NCBI GenBank assembly: GCA_016178055.1
Contig: JACOUC010000003.1
Coordinates: 40,478-104,477 of the forward strand
Direction of reading: 5' to 3'
Length of the DNA: 64,000 bases
Source: Chlamydiota bacterium
Lineage (GTDB): Bacteria > Auribacterota > JACPWU01
Positions within the stretch are counted from its first letter, which is position 1; each line of letters starts with the position of its first letter. The position numbers and the translations under genes are program-made. The notes beneath the pieces are model-generated. The model made no database searches. It had not been told where the DNA came from and was given only the letters and a program-made list of their open reading frames with translations. This document shows, piece by piece, positions 1-7,757 of the stretch.

Positions 1-587
1 TTTGAATCCAAAATTTTGACACTTCCATTTAATTTAATGTGCACATTTCCCATGTTTTTTACTTCAAGATGAAGAAAGTTCCCTTGCCGTGTAGGACCGC
101 TCACCTCTCTTACAAAAGCGTTTCCTATCTCAGCATTGACTTTGACTGTCCCCTTAGCAATCGCCATCAATAAAACTCCCGATCGAATCCGAAGCCCAAC
201 ATTCCCTCTCTTCCCTTCCTCTAAAGGACTGGGAGAAAAAAAGACCTGAGCCACATGCTCTCCCCTAAAATCTTTATCAATATGCACCTGATAATGAAGG
301 GTTATTCTTTCTTTAGGTTTTAAAACAAATTCTTTTTTCTCGAAAGTCACCCAATCTTCTGTCGAAACCCCACGTTTGCCTTTTCTAAAGGCGAGCCAAT
401 CTTCTGATTGAATCTGAATCTTTTGGATTTGATCCTCAGGATTCTCCACTTCGAAAACACCTCCTTGAGATTCTCCGGGTTTAATCACTAAAGTAGTCGA
501 AGCAGGAGCTACTTTGACACCCAAAGCCCACAATTGACCCACAGAGCCGAATAACAAAAAAAGAAGACACGCTAACTTTGCCTTCAT
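1..587 (-). CDS. PapD-like periplasmic chaperone/secreted protein, 3' end off window
   Basis: The reading frame runs leftwards from ATG at 585-587, preceded by an AGAGG ribosome site at about 594-599, and leaves the window after about 195 codons. The N-terminus is a signal peptide (MKAKLACLLFLLFGSVGQLWA) followed by a beta-rich region beginning GVKVAPASTTLVIKPGES. This, with the later stretch on amplification of Phe/Val strands and basic-hydrophobic alternation, resembles the first immunoglobulin domain of PapD/COG3121 fimbrial chaperones. The family call rests on pattern only. It lies last in the same-strand series pseudopilin, two secreted paralogues, chaperone, so it may help fold or export those proteins. 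It could instead be another secreted Ig-fold protein. Confidence 0.55.
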   Translation of the reverse strand, partial: MKAKLACLLFLLFGSVGQLWALGVKVAPASTTLVIKPGESQGGVFEVENPEDQIQKIQIQSEDWLAFRKGKRGVSTEDWVTFEKKEFVLKPKERITLHYQVHIDKDFRGEHVAQVFFSPSPLEEGKRGNVGLRIRSGVLLMAIAKGTVKVNAEIGNAFVREVSGPTRQGNFLHLEVKNMGNVHIKLNGSVKILDS

Positions 588-643
588 TTAAGAACCTCTT
601 TTCTTAGTATTTGATGTTCTCATCAAACTTTAATCCTCAAACC

Positions 644-701
644 TCTTTAAACTTTGAACTTTAAACTTTGAACTGTTGTTCACTTTAAACTGTTGTTCAC
701 C
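644..701. repeat. Heptad-word tract (TTTAAAC/TTTGAAC)
   Basis: The tract reads as 7-bp words TTTAAAC, TTTGAAC, TTTAAAC, TTTGAAC followed by a twice-repeated TGTTGTTCAC separated by TTTAAAC. It belongs to the window-wide class of intergenic tracts with a strict 7-bp period. Confidence 0.75.
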
Positions 702-823
702 TCCCCTTTTTTCTCGTCCCCCCACACCTATTTAATTTCCCCTCTTATTCCCCTCTTATTTAATTTCAATGATCTTTACGAGATCATCGTGTGCACTGAA
801 AGTTCTTCCCATCATGTTTTTTC

Positions 824-868
824 GTAGTCGCCCGATTTATCGGGCAGCCCCATAAATGGGGCGACTAC
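824..868. repeat. GTAGTCGCCC palindromic element, short copy
   Basis: A 45-bp inverted repeat with outer arms GTAGTCGCCC and GGGCGACTAC and inner arms around CGATTTATCG and CCCCATAAATGGGG. A second copy with the same ends and an extra internal segment lies at 47870-47973, which shows that it is a dispersed element. Confidence 0.8.
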
Positions 869-969
869 AAAATGAGCCTCACTTTCATAACAAGAGGGGC
901 TAGGGGAGTTACAACTTTTCCTCTCCCCCCCGAACGAAGCATCGGGGGAGGAGAAAGAAAAGATCGTGA

Positions 970-1989
970 TTATAAATGATGGTTATCGTCACCATCAATT
1001 TCCGTATAGATTTCTACGAAAAGTGAACCACTATAGGACTGAGCCGCTTGTCCCTTATAATCAACTCCGAGATAAACAGCAAACTCACCGTCGGTAATCT
1101 GACGGAAGTCATATTCGCACGTACCATTACCATTTTTATCAATATCCCCAGAATCAGCACAATCTCCATCGGTGGGACTACTTTTATCCACGTCGCATTC
1201 ACCCGCAGTTCCATTTCCATTGGTATCAGCAGTGGAACAAGTGGGGAAAGCAGCAAGTGAGGCATTCAGATAGCTAATGGCAAATGCCATGTTGGCATAA
1301 GAATCCAGAAAGCTATAGGTGTTCTGCGTGATTGTCGCGTTTCCATCTGAATCCTTACAAGTGGCATCGAGACATTCAGCACGAATATCTGTAGAATAGC
1401 CTTCCTTGGTAGAATCTCCCGTAATGGTATAGGCAGCATCGGTATCATTATCAATAGCAGCCCAGAATAAAGGAGCAGCAGCAAGAGTATTGATTGAACC
1501 CCTTAAACCACTCATCATGTAGGTAGCTGCTGTTTCGGTTTCTCCATTCGCATTACCCGCTGTTGAATCATAAATGGTATACTCTGGAGTTGTTGTACCA
1601 TCCTTATTCGGATCTACATTTGAACTATAATTATCAAAGTAGATCTGAATATCGCGAAGAGCATTGTTGTCATCGAAGGTCACTTTCAAATGCTGATCAG
1701 CTTGCTTTACTGTTTTACCAGCCTGCGCATCTGCTGAACTCAACGTAGGTATTGTAATGGCTGTAGCGGTTGTATGATCACTATTGTGCACGGTCACACT
1801 GAAAAGCGTAAACCCTTCAACGGTACCACTGACCCCAATACCACCTACATTACAATCAGATCCTGCAGTACATTCACCATTCACAGGTTGTGTAGTCGAA
1901 TGCGATGCATAAGCAGGCATACCCCATAGACTTAAAACAAAGAGCAATGCATAAGCAACACTCTTTTTCACTTTTAACCACTTTTTCAT
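970..1989 (-). CDS. Secreted Asp/Cys-rich protein with EF-hand-like loops
   Basis: 339 aa. An AAGGAGG site precedes ATG at 1987-1989. Residues 1-28 form a signal peptide ending PAYA, and the mature protein begins SHSTTQP. An N-terminal block GECTAGSDCNVG is followed by a beta-rich region. Near the C-terminus are two calcium-loop-like motifs, DTNGNGTAGECD and DIDKNGNGTCEYD, reminiscent of EF-hand or dockerin loops, each with Cys residues. The protein ends in a strand-like segment LFVEIYTE. The longer protein encoded at 2165-3784 shares the N-terminal block, the calcium loops, the FRQI-DGEFA-YLG block and the C-terminal strand, so the pair are paralogues. Extracellular or surface location and calcium binding are inferred; no named family is recognised. 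Confidence 0.75.
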   Translation of the reverse strand: MKKWLKVKKSVAYALLFVLSLWGMPAYASHSTTQPVNGECTAGSDCNVGGIGVSGTVEGFTLFSVTVHNSDHTTATAITIPTLSSADAQAGKTVKQADQHLKVTFDDNNALRDIQIYFDNYSSNVDPNKDGTTTPEYTIYDSTAGNANGETETAATYMMSGLRGSINTLAAAPLFWAAIDNDTDAAYTITGDSTKEGYSTDIRAECLDATCKDSDGNATITQNTYSFLDSYANMAFAISYLNASLAAFPTCSTADTNGNGTAGECDVDKSSPTDGDCADSGDIDKNGNGTCEYDFRQITDGEFAVYLGVDYKGQAAQSYSGSLFVEIYTEIDGDDNHHL

Positions 1990-2130
1990 CTTTTTATCCT
2001 CCTTTTACCTTTCTGAAAGGCCCTAACCTCAGCACCTTACACCAGTAAGACACATTCAAAAATCAGAGCCGCTCTCTACCTATAAAGACAACGAAAACCC
2101 TCAAAAAGTAAAAAATAAAATGCTTTTTTC

Positions 2131-2166
2131 TTTGAACTTTAAACTTTTAACTTTGAACTGTTTTTT
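2131..2166. repeat. Heptad-word tract (CTTTGAA/CTTTAAA)
   Basis: Words CTTTGAA, CTTTAAA, CTTTTAA, CTTTGAA repeat at 7 bp between the two secreted paralogues. The tract reaches the stop codon of the 2165-3784 gene. Confidence 0.7.
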
Positions 2167-3784
2167 ACTCTTCCGTATAAATCTCAAGAACAAGATTAAA
2201 CGTCCATTTACCAGCTGTCGTTGGCTTATACCCTAAATAAATCGCAAACTCTCCATCGATAATTTGGCGAAAGTCATAGTCACACTGGCCATTTCCATTC
2301 TTGTCAGTATCTCCAGAACTCGCACAATCTCCATCGCTTGGATAACTAATATTCACATCACACTCTGAAGCTGTCCCATTCCCATTCGTATCGCTATTCG
2401 CAGATCCATCTGAATTCGAAGACCCACAAGTTAAATCCGCGGTTTCAGAAGATGACGAGGCACAGCAAGGAAAACCAGCCAAAAGAGCAATTTGATAAGA
2501 AATAGAAAAACCAACATTTGAATAAGAATTTACAAAGGAGTCATCCCAGTACGTATTTGGGTCATCCTCTTTATTAATCTCTGTCACATAGGCTTCTTTG
2601 GTGGTATCCCCTGTAAAAAGATACTGACCTTCGTTGAGATCACTCGTATTGTCACTGCTCATCACAGCCCAAAACATAGGAGGTGGGTTACTTTGAAATT
2701 TATCCGAATAATCTGATGTGACTGAAGTATCTTGAGTACAAGTACCCGAAACATATGTCTTTTCGGTATAGACCTCATCAATCCCATCCCCGTCATCATC
2801 AGAATCCTCACCACCAACGTCTATGAAAGTACCATCGTTCGTACTTCCTGAGGTATAAACTTCATCGAGACAATTTCCATAATTGGGATCACTGGTACTA
2901 TCTTCACCCCCACAATTAAGAAAATATTTTCCCAATTTAGCATCATAAGCACATCCTTTAACCCAATAATCAACATGCTGAGCATCGGGAGGATTAACAA
3001 CAATCCCGGCAACCTGTGGAGTCGTCGCAGTCACTAAACAATCTTCACCTGCCGCACCCCCTTTACCTGACCCAAGAGTAGAGTTATTATTACAGGTGTC
3101 AGGATTGCCATCTTTATCGGTATAAACCTCATCGCGATTATCTTCGGTCAAGTCATCTTCCTTGCCATCTGCATCCTTATCCTCATCACTCTCTTCTCCC
3201 CTACCGTCTACATAAGTGTCAGCCACCGTCGTCGTTCCTCCCGTTCCATCCGTACAGGCTGTTCCCGCAGCAGTATACTTGCTATCCAAACCATCCTTGG
3301 TTGACTCATCACACTCTTCCCCTCCAATATTTTTCCACAAAAACATATTATCCCTCATACGTTTTGAGGAAAGCGATCCGCCATCACTATAACTTTCAAC
3401 TTCACAGTCGGTAAAATTGTCCGTATAAATTCGAATAGACCGTTTAATATTATTATCGTCAAAATGAGCAACAATATGTTGAGGAAAGGTATAAACGGCA
3501 CTTGAACTACTCGCGATCACAACCCCGAAATTAATGGAGGGAACGGTGATAGTGCCGGTTGTAGCCGTAGCAGAAGCAACAACATTATGATTCAAATCAT
3601 GAATGTCGATACTGAAGTCGCTAAATCCCTCGACGGATCCAGAGATGGGTAGGTCGCCTACATTACAATCCGACTCAGGCTCACACTCTCCCGTGGTATC
3701 AGGTTGTTCCGTTGAATGGCTGGCATAGCCATTTTTCCCTATCGCCAACGAGAAGAAGCATAAAAAAACGATTACTCTTTTCAA
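2165..3784 (-). CDS. Secreted Asp/Cys-rich protein with internal DEVYT repeats
   Basis: About 539 aa from a TTG start at 3782-3784, chosen because AAAGGAG sits 6 nt upstream and the result is a clean signal peptide (MKRVIVFLCFFSLAIG...YA). The frame is open to 3826 but that extension has no ribosome site. The first and last parts match the neighbouring 339-aa paralogue: GECEPESDCNVG at the start; DTNGNGTASECD, DTDKNGNGQCDYDFRQI and a final LVLEIYTEE strand at the end. The middle is an insertion rich in Asp, Glu, Gly and Cys in which DEVYT recurs three times near GGEDS-type runs, like thrombospondin type 3 calcium repeats. Calcium-stabilised extracellular structure is inferred. No homologue is recognised by name. 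Confidence 0.72.
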   Translation of the reverse strand: MKRVIVFLCFFSLAIGKNGYASHSTEQPDTTGECEPESDCNVGDLPISGSVEGFSDFSIDIHDLNHNVVASATATTGTITVPSINFGVVIASSSSAVYTFPQHIVAHFDDNNIKRSIRIYTDNFTDCEVESYSDGGSLSSKRMRDNMFLWKNIGGEECDESTKDGLDSKYTAAGTACTDGTGGTTTVADTYVDGRGEESDEDKDADGKEDDLTEDNRDEVYTDKDGNPDTCNNNSTLGSGKGGAAGEDCLVTATTPQVAGIVVNPPDAQHVDYWVKGCAYDAKLGKYFLNCGGEDSTSDPNYGNCLDEVYTSGSTNDGTFIDVGGEDSDDDGDGIDEVYTEKTYVSGTCTQDTSVTSDYSDKFQSNPPPMFWAVMSSDNTSDLNEGQYLFTGDTTKEAYVTEINKEDDPNTYWDDSFVNSYSNVGFSISYQIALLAGFPCCASSSSETADLTCGSSNSDGSANSDTNGNGTASECDVNISYPSDGDCASSGDTDKNGNGQCDYDFRQIIDGEFAIYLGYKPTTAGKWTFNLVLEIYTEE

Positions 3785-3900
3785 TGACACTCCTTTATAA
3801 AACCAAGTGATCAATCTTAAAATCACCGACCCCTTTTCATCCTCACGTGCCTCTTAAATCTGACGGAGGAGGTCAGAATTAATACGGGTCTCAGAGAACG

Positions 3901-4632
3901 TCATTCCGCAGTCACATACACCCCTGAAGGAGAATTGTTAACGGTATAATCACTAAATTCACCTTGCCTAAAACTTTCTACATGCCCATCGACAAATCCC
4001 GTTAAAGCCTGATTTTGATGGCGAGGGACAACATCACTAGCCTTCATCACAATTGACACATTACTTTCAACAAGAGCAACGACCATGGAAGGATTGGTGA
4101 TGCTGCTTAAATTCGCTCCCCTAATCACATCGTTAATGCCATAAGACGTTCCTGAACTAACCAACGGGCAATTTAAAATTTGCAGCTGCTGGTCATAATA
4201 ACTTTGCATGATCGGAGGTTGTGAACCAGCCGTTGATCCGGAGCCTGAACCTGATCCAGATCCAGATCCTGAACTTGTGCCGTTAAAAGTATTAGCATAG
4301 GCCATCCCTGAATACATATCCTGACCAGCATCACGGTCATAAGATTTTACCTGAGACAACTGAGTTGGATATTGCTCGTAATCAAGGGCATACTGCATCA
4401 CGGCATCGGTAATATTCCTGACGTTGCTCAAGCATTTTCCTTGAAAACCTCTTGTACGGGCTCCCTGAATCCCTGCTAAAAGCATGGAGGCCGTGATCAG
4501 AATAATCGCGACTGTGCAAAGGGCTTCAATCGCCGTAAAACCGCCGATGCTTTTTTTATTGGTACTGTAGAAGAAATGAAATTGAGATGATTTGAAAGAT
4601 ATAAAACGCCGAAATGCGGAAGATTTTATCAT
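3901..4632 (-). CDS. Type IV pilin-like/pseudopilin protein with H-X9-DG motif
   Basis: 243 aa; ATG at 4630-4632 follows GAGGAGGAAGC. The N-terminus has a long (about 30 aa) leader, then a class III prepilin site G-FTAIEALC with Glu at +5 and a hydrophobic helix, as in type II secretion pseudopilins and type IV pilins. Near the C-terminus RHQNQALTGFVDGHV fits the H-X9-DG pattern of the prepilin-type processing-associated domain, which is common in planctomycetes and relatives. A GSGSGSGSGSGS linker (about residues 122-134) is encoded by a hexanucleotide run. Presumably it is cleaved by PilD and assembled by Gsp/Pil machinery such as that at 43330-50624. It heads the same-strand cassette with the two secreted paralogues. 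Confidence 0.82.
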   Translation of the reverse strand: MIKSSAFRRFISFKSSQFHFFYSTNKKSIGGFTAIEALCTVAIILITASMLLAGIQGARTRGFQGKCLSNVRNITDAVMQYALDYEQYPTQLSQVKSYDRDAGQDMYSGMAYANTFNGTSSGSGSGSGSGSGSTAGSQPPIMQSYYDQQLQILNCPLVSSGTSYGINDVIRGANLSSITNPSMVVALVESNVSIVMKASDVVPRHQNQALTGFVDGHVESFRQGEFSDYTVNNSPSGVYVTAE

Positions 4633-5084
4633 GAGTGCTTCCTCCTCGTGAATTTAATAAGAATAAATCTAAAATCCTAACTTGTTCCTTCGCAGATTTC
4701 GGATTTTTCTTTGGAGACTTCCTCGTTGAACGCCCCCTTAATTGCAGGAAATATAACCTATATTCCACCACTTTTCAAGAGGGAAAATCATAAAAATCAA
4801 GAAAATCTCTTCATTACTCTCAATGGTATAGACACCTGAGGAAGTGGAAAGGTAAAAAAAGAAAAATACAATTTCGAAGTTTTTAAAAAATGTTTTTGAA
4901 AATGATTTAACCTGCCTATTACCAATTAGTTGAATCTATCACCTAAAATCCACCTGTTTCCTGGTCCTATATGAGCTTTAGCCCTGGAACTCTCTTAAAT
5001 TCCTTTAAGTATTGTGTTCCCAGAATTCCAGAATTCTTGGACATTTCTAAATTGGCTTTACATTTACAAAAGAAACAAAAAAAC
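4633..5084. other. Divergent intergenic region
   Basis: AT-rich gap between the minus-strand pseudopilin and the plus-strand riboswitch unit; it should contain both promoters. A near-palindrome CCAGAATTC-CA-GAATTCTTGG at 5020-5040 lies 45 bp before the riboswitch promoter and could be an operator. No coding frame is supported. Confidence 0.5.
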
Positions 5085-5113
5085 TTGACTTCCTCTCGCC
5101 TGTATGAGATATT
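5085..5113 (+). promoter_or_regulatory. Sigma70-type promoter of riboswitch transcript
   Basis: TTGACT at 5085-5090 and GATATT at 5108-5113 with a 17-bp spacer. The -10 context TGTATGAGATATT recurs before rpmB (43057), which supports the call. Confidence 0.6.
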
Positions 5114-5184
5114 TTCAATGTTATTGCTTAAGCTTAGTGCTTAGCACCGTTCTTTTAAAGAAGTGAATCGTGATTCTCTAATGA

Positions 5185-5270
5185 TCAAGGCAAAACTCGA
5201 GCAATCGGGTGACGCAAAGCTAGAGAGTCCTGGTGTCCAAGGGGACAGTGGGATAGTCAGCCGCCGTTAG
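5185..5270 (+). promoter_or_regulatory. Cyclic di-GMP-I (GEMM-I) riboswitch
   Basis: Diagnostic GEMM features are in order: AAGGCAAA, a hairpin with a GCAA tetraloop (ACTCGA-GCAA-TCGGGT), the invariant GACGCAAAGC, a second arm containing GTCC-AA-GGGGAC, and the closing GGATAGTCAGCCGCCG. The base equivalent to G20 of the Vc2 aptamer is G, which points to c-di-GMP and not to the A20-type cGAMP-selective variants. It is followed within 10 nt by an intrinsic terminator and then by the secreted glycoamylase-like gene at 5543, so transcriptional control of that gene by c-di-GMP is the likely role. Confidence 0.85.
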
Positions 5271-5279
5271 AAGGAAACA

Positions 5280-5316
5280 AGCCTATTTTCATAGTGAGAA
5301 TAGGCTTTTTGTTTTT
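5280..5316 (+). terminator. Riboswitch expression-platform terminator
   Basis: Stem AGCCTATT-TC/GA-AATAGGCT followed by TTTTTGTTTTT, directly downstream of the aptamer. This is the usual layout for a transcription-attenuating riboswitch. Confidence 0.8.
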
Positions 5317-5460
5317 ATCTCCGGCTTCAATGACCTATCGATGATTTTTTGGAATACTTGTCGTATTTCAAAAATCCCCCGTTTTTCCCCTTTGGAAAAT
5401 GCGAAATATAATCGACAAAAAATAACATCCTTATATCAGCTATAGGCCAGTGACTTTTTT

Positions 5461-5491
5461 ACGGGAAACCGGCAACTGGAAACTGGGGACT
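5461..5491. repeat. Heptad-word tract (CTGGAAA)
   Basis: Words CGGGAAA, CCGGCAA, CTGGAAA, CTGGGGA repeat at 7 bp in the leader between the riboswitch terminator and the 5543 gene. Confidence 0.6.
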
Positions 5492-5542
5492 TTTTTATTA
5501 CAGGTGAACGAGGAAGGCACCTAACAAAAGGAGCCTTCACCT

Positions 5543-7507
5543 GTGAATAAGCAACTCACTATCATCACTGCCCTTTTCTTTACGAGTTTTTCTGTCTTTG
5601 GAGATGTTGAGCTAGACCTTAATCCAAGAAGTTCATCTGTGAAAAGTACTTCTTTCCATGATAAGAATTTATCCTTTTATCTTTCAAAATTAACCAGCCA
5701 CCCTATCAACAATACAAATTTTCTTATTGATGACTTTGAGTTAGACGCTTATCACAATCACTTAGGGGGTTCTTCAGGAACTTGGCAAAAAGACCCTCTT
5801 GACTCAAATGAAGATTGTATAGACGCCATTATCTTTGACGATCAGGGAAGGCCCAAAAGTAAGGTTCTCAGGCTCCAATACGATGTAGAATCTCCCCAAG
5901 GAGGATACAATGGCTTTTGGACTCGCTTGAATGGGATCGACCTAACCTCTTTTGACAAGCTTAAATTCTGGGCAAGAGGGGATATCAAAGAAGGGTTCAC
6001 AAAAACATTTAAGATCGAATTGAAAAATAGTTCTTATACAAGCTTTGTCTATGTTTCAGGAGTGACTTCAAAATGGAAGGAGTTCGTGATTCCACTCAAA
6101 AACTTTCAAGGGATCCTTAAAGTCTCTAAAGCGGATGAATGGGTGATTGTCTTTGAAGATCGTATTTCAAACCCAAAAGTTGGAACTCTTTATTTTGATG
6201 ATTTTACTTTCGAGGGCTCCCGCCAAAAATTTGAAGAAGCTCGTAAAAAAGCTCAAGACGAGACAAACAATGAATTAATCAATCTTTTGACAATGGATAA
6301 TACTCACCTTCTCAATACACTCGAACGCAAGGTCTTTAGCTATTTTCTGAAGGAAACTAATTCTGCCACAGGATTGATCAAAGACCGAAGTGTTCCAGGA
6401 GCCCCGGCCAGTATTGCCTCAACAGGATTTGGGCTTATTGCCTATTGCATTGCAGAAAAAAATGGGTGGCTCACCCGCGTTGAAGCTTATCAAAAAATTT
6501 TAAAAATATTAACGACTCTGGAGGAAGCCGACAAAGAACATGGCTATTTCTACCACTTTCTAAATCCTCAAAACGGCAAACGATGGGTCAATAGTGAAAT
6601 ATCATCGATGGATACGGCACTTTTAATGTCTGGAATTCTATTCGCTGGACAATATTTTCCAGGAACCGAAATAAGTATAAAATCAAGCAAACTCTACGCC
6701 CAAGTTGAATGGGACTGGATGTTAAAAAATAAAGCAGGCCTTCTCTATATGGAATGGAGCCCCGAAGAAGGATTCGAAAAATCAGCCGTATGGAATATGT
6801 CGGCCGAAGAAATGATTCTTTATCTTCTGGCGATGGGGTCTCCCACTCATCCTATTTCATCTCATGCATGGTCCCAATGGAAACGAGAAAAATTTAAAGA
6901 AGGAGAAATGGAATATATCTCTGATCCTCGATGTTCCCTTTTTACGAACCTTTATACACAAGCCCTTATTGATTTTAGAAACACACGCGTTGACTTAGTT
7001 AATTATTGGAATAATACTCGAACGGCTATTTTGGCTAACAGAGATTTTTGCATACAGCATAAACAAGATTATAAAAGTTATGGTGAATGGTTTTGGGGAC
7101 TTTCTGCAAGTGATGGACCCAATGGATATCAGGCCTATGGAGCCCAGGAAGGGGCCCACGATGGAACACTTGCACCCTATGCGATGATTGCCTCTTTGCC
7201 GTTTGCACCTGAAATCGTCTTACCCAGCTTGAGACATTTGCTTTATGAGCATGGGGAACAAATCTGGGGCCCTTATGGCCCTACGAGCGCTTACAATGTT
7301 GACAAGGAGTGGTACTCTAAAGAATATATTGGGATCGACCAGGGCATTATGCTTCTCATGATAGAGAATTTTAGAACAGAGAATGTCTGGAAAATTTTAA
7401 AGGATGAAAGCAATATCAAGCGAGGCATAGAAAAAGCTGGATTGATTGATTCTCATTCGAGAAGGTTCGCCACTTATGATAACCTTTCCATGATAGGGAG
7501 GACATAA
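5543..7507 (+). CDS. Secreted glycoamylase/GH144-like protein with N-terminal carbohydrate-binding-like domain
   Basis: 654 aa from GTG at 5543 (AAAGGAG 9 nt upstream). A signal peptide is followed by a beta-sandwich-like domain at about 44-230: FLIDDFELD, a GFWTRL strand, FWARGD and GTLYFDDF, as in CIA30/CBM-like modules. The catalytic-looking region, about 260-640, matches the glycoamylase family (PF10091; includes GH144 endo-beta-1,2-glucanases): ASTGFGLIAYCIAEKNGW, HGYFYHFLN, SEISSMDTALL, a WGLSASDGPNGY block and HDGTLAPYAMIASLPFAPE. Secreted beta-glucan hydrolysis is inferred; the linkage acted on is not visible. Its leader carries the c-di-GMP riboswitch. Two related proteins lie opposite (7758-12124). 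Confidence 0.85.
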   Translation: MNKQLTIITALFFTSFSVFGDVELDLNPRSSSVKSTSFHDKNLSFYLSKLTSHPINNTNFLIDDFELDAYHNHLGGSSGTWQKDPLDSNEDCIDAIIFDDQGRPKSKVLRLQYDVESPQGGYNGFWTRLNGIDLTSFDKLKFWARGDIKEGFTKTFKIELKNSSYTSFVYVSGVTSKWKEFVIPLKNFQGILKVSKADEWVIVFEDRISNPKVGTLYFDDFTFEGSRQKFEEARKKAQDETNNELINLLTMDNTHLLNTLERKVFSYFLKETNSATGLIKDRSVPGAPASIASTGFGLIAYCIAEKNGWLTRVEAYQKILKILTTLEEADKEHGYFYHFLNPQNGKRWVNSEISSMDTALLMSGILFAGQYFPGTEISIKSSKLYAQVEWDWMLKNKAGLLYMEWSPEEGFEKSAVWNMSAEEMILYLLAMGSPTHPISSHAWSQWKREKFKEGEMEYISDPRCSLFTNLYTQALIDFRNTRVDLVNYWNNTRTAILANRDFCIQHKQDYKSYGEWFWGLSASDGPNGYQAYGAQEGAHDGTLAPYAMIASLPFAPEIVLPSLRHLLYEHGEQIWGPYGPTSAYNVDKEWYSKEYIGIDQGIMLLMIENFRTENVWKILKDESNIKRGIEKAGLIDSHSRRFATYDNLSMIGRT

Positions 7508-7509
7508 AA

Positions 7510-7755
7510 ATGCCAACAAAAAACCCGAGAATACATGTCGTTTTGGAACGTCCTTTATTCCATCGTTTGAAAGGCTTGGCCAAGAAAAATGGCTTCTCAA
7601 TGAGTTTAGAAGCTAGAAGCTTAATTCAGCAAGCACTGGGTTCTATTTCGCCAAGTCCAAGTCGAACTTACACGGGAAGACATATTCAAGAATTGATAGG
7701 ACAATTTAAATTTGATCATCATTATGAACAAATGGGTTTAACGTTGGTAAGCTAA
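7510..7755 (+). CDS. Ribbon-helix-helix (Arc/CopG-like) protein
   Basis: 81 aa starting 2 nt after the glycoamylase-like stop; a GGGAGGA site lies at the end of the upstream gene. The N-terminal half RIHVVLERPLFHRLKGLA...GFSMSLEARSLIQQAL has the beta-strand/two-helix pattern of Arc/MetJ/CopG DNA-binding proteins, the fold of many antitoxins. The C-terminal tail (YTGRHIQELIGQFKFDHHYE) would be the toxin-binding part in an antitoxin, but no toxin gene follows: the next frame is convergent and encodes a glycosidase. It could be an orphan antitoxin or a local regulator co-transcribed with the secreted enzyme. Confidence 0.65.
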   Translation: MPTKNPRIHVVLERPLFHRLKGLAKKNGFSMSLEARSLIQQALGSISPSPSRTYTGRHIQELIGQFKFDHHYEQMGLTLVS

Positions 7756-7757
7756 GA

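Larger units (their letters stand above)
588..969. other. Repeat-rich intergenic region, no gene
   Basis: This 380-bp gap holds a heptad-word tract (644-701), C-rich/CTCTTATT fragments (about 711-770), a 45-bp palindrome (824-868) and a GC-rich hairpin at about 918-952. The hairpin (CTCCCCCCCGA/TCGGGGGAG arms) lies just after the stop codon of the 970-1989 gene and may act as its terminator. No coding frame is supported. Confidence 0.6.

Noticed and set aside
5085..5316. Possible cGAMP (GEMM-Ib) specificity of the first aptamer
   Set aside because: The base aligned with position 20 appears to be G, not A, so c-di-GMP is the simpler reading.
7510..7755. Complete toxin-antitoxin module
   Set aside because: Only the antitoxin-like half exists; both flanking genes are glycosidase-like.
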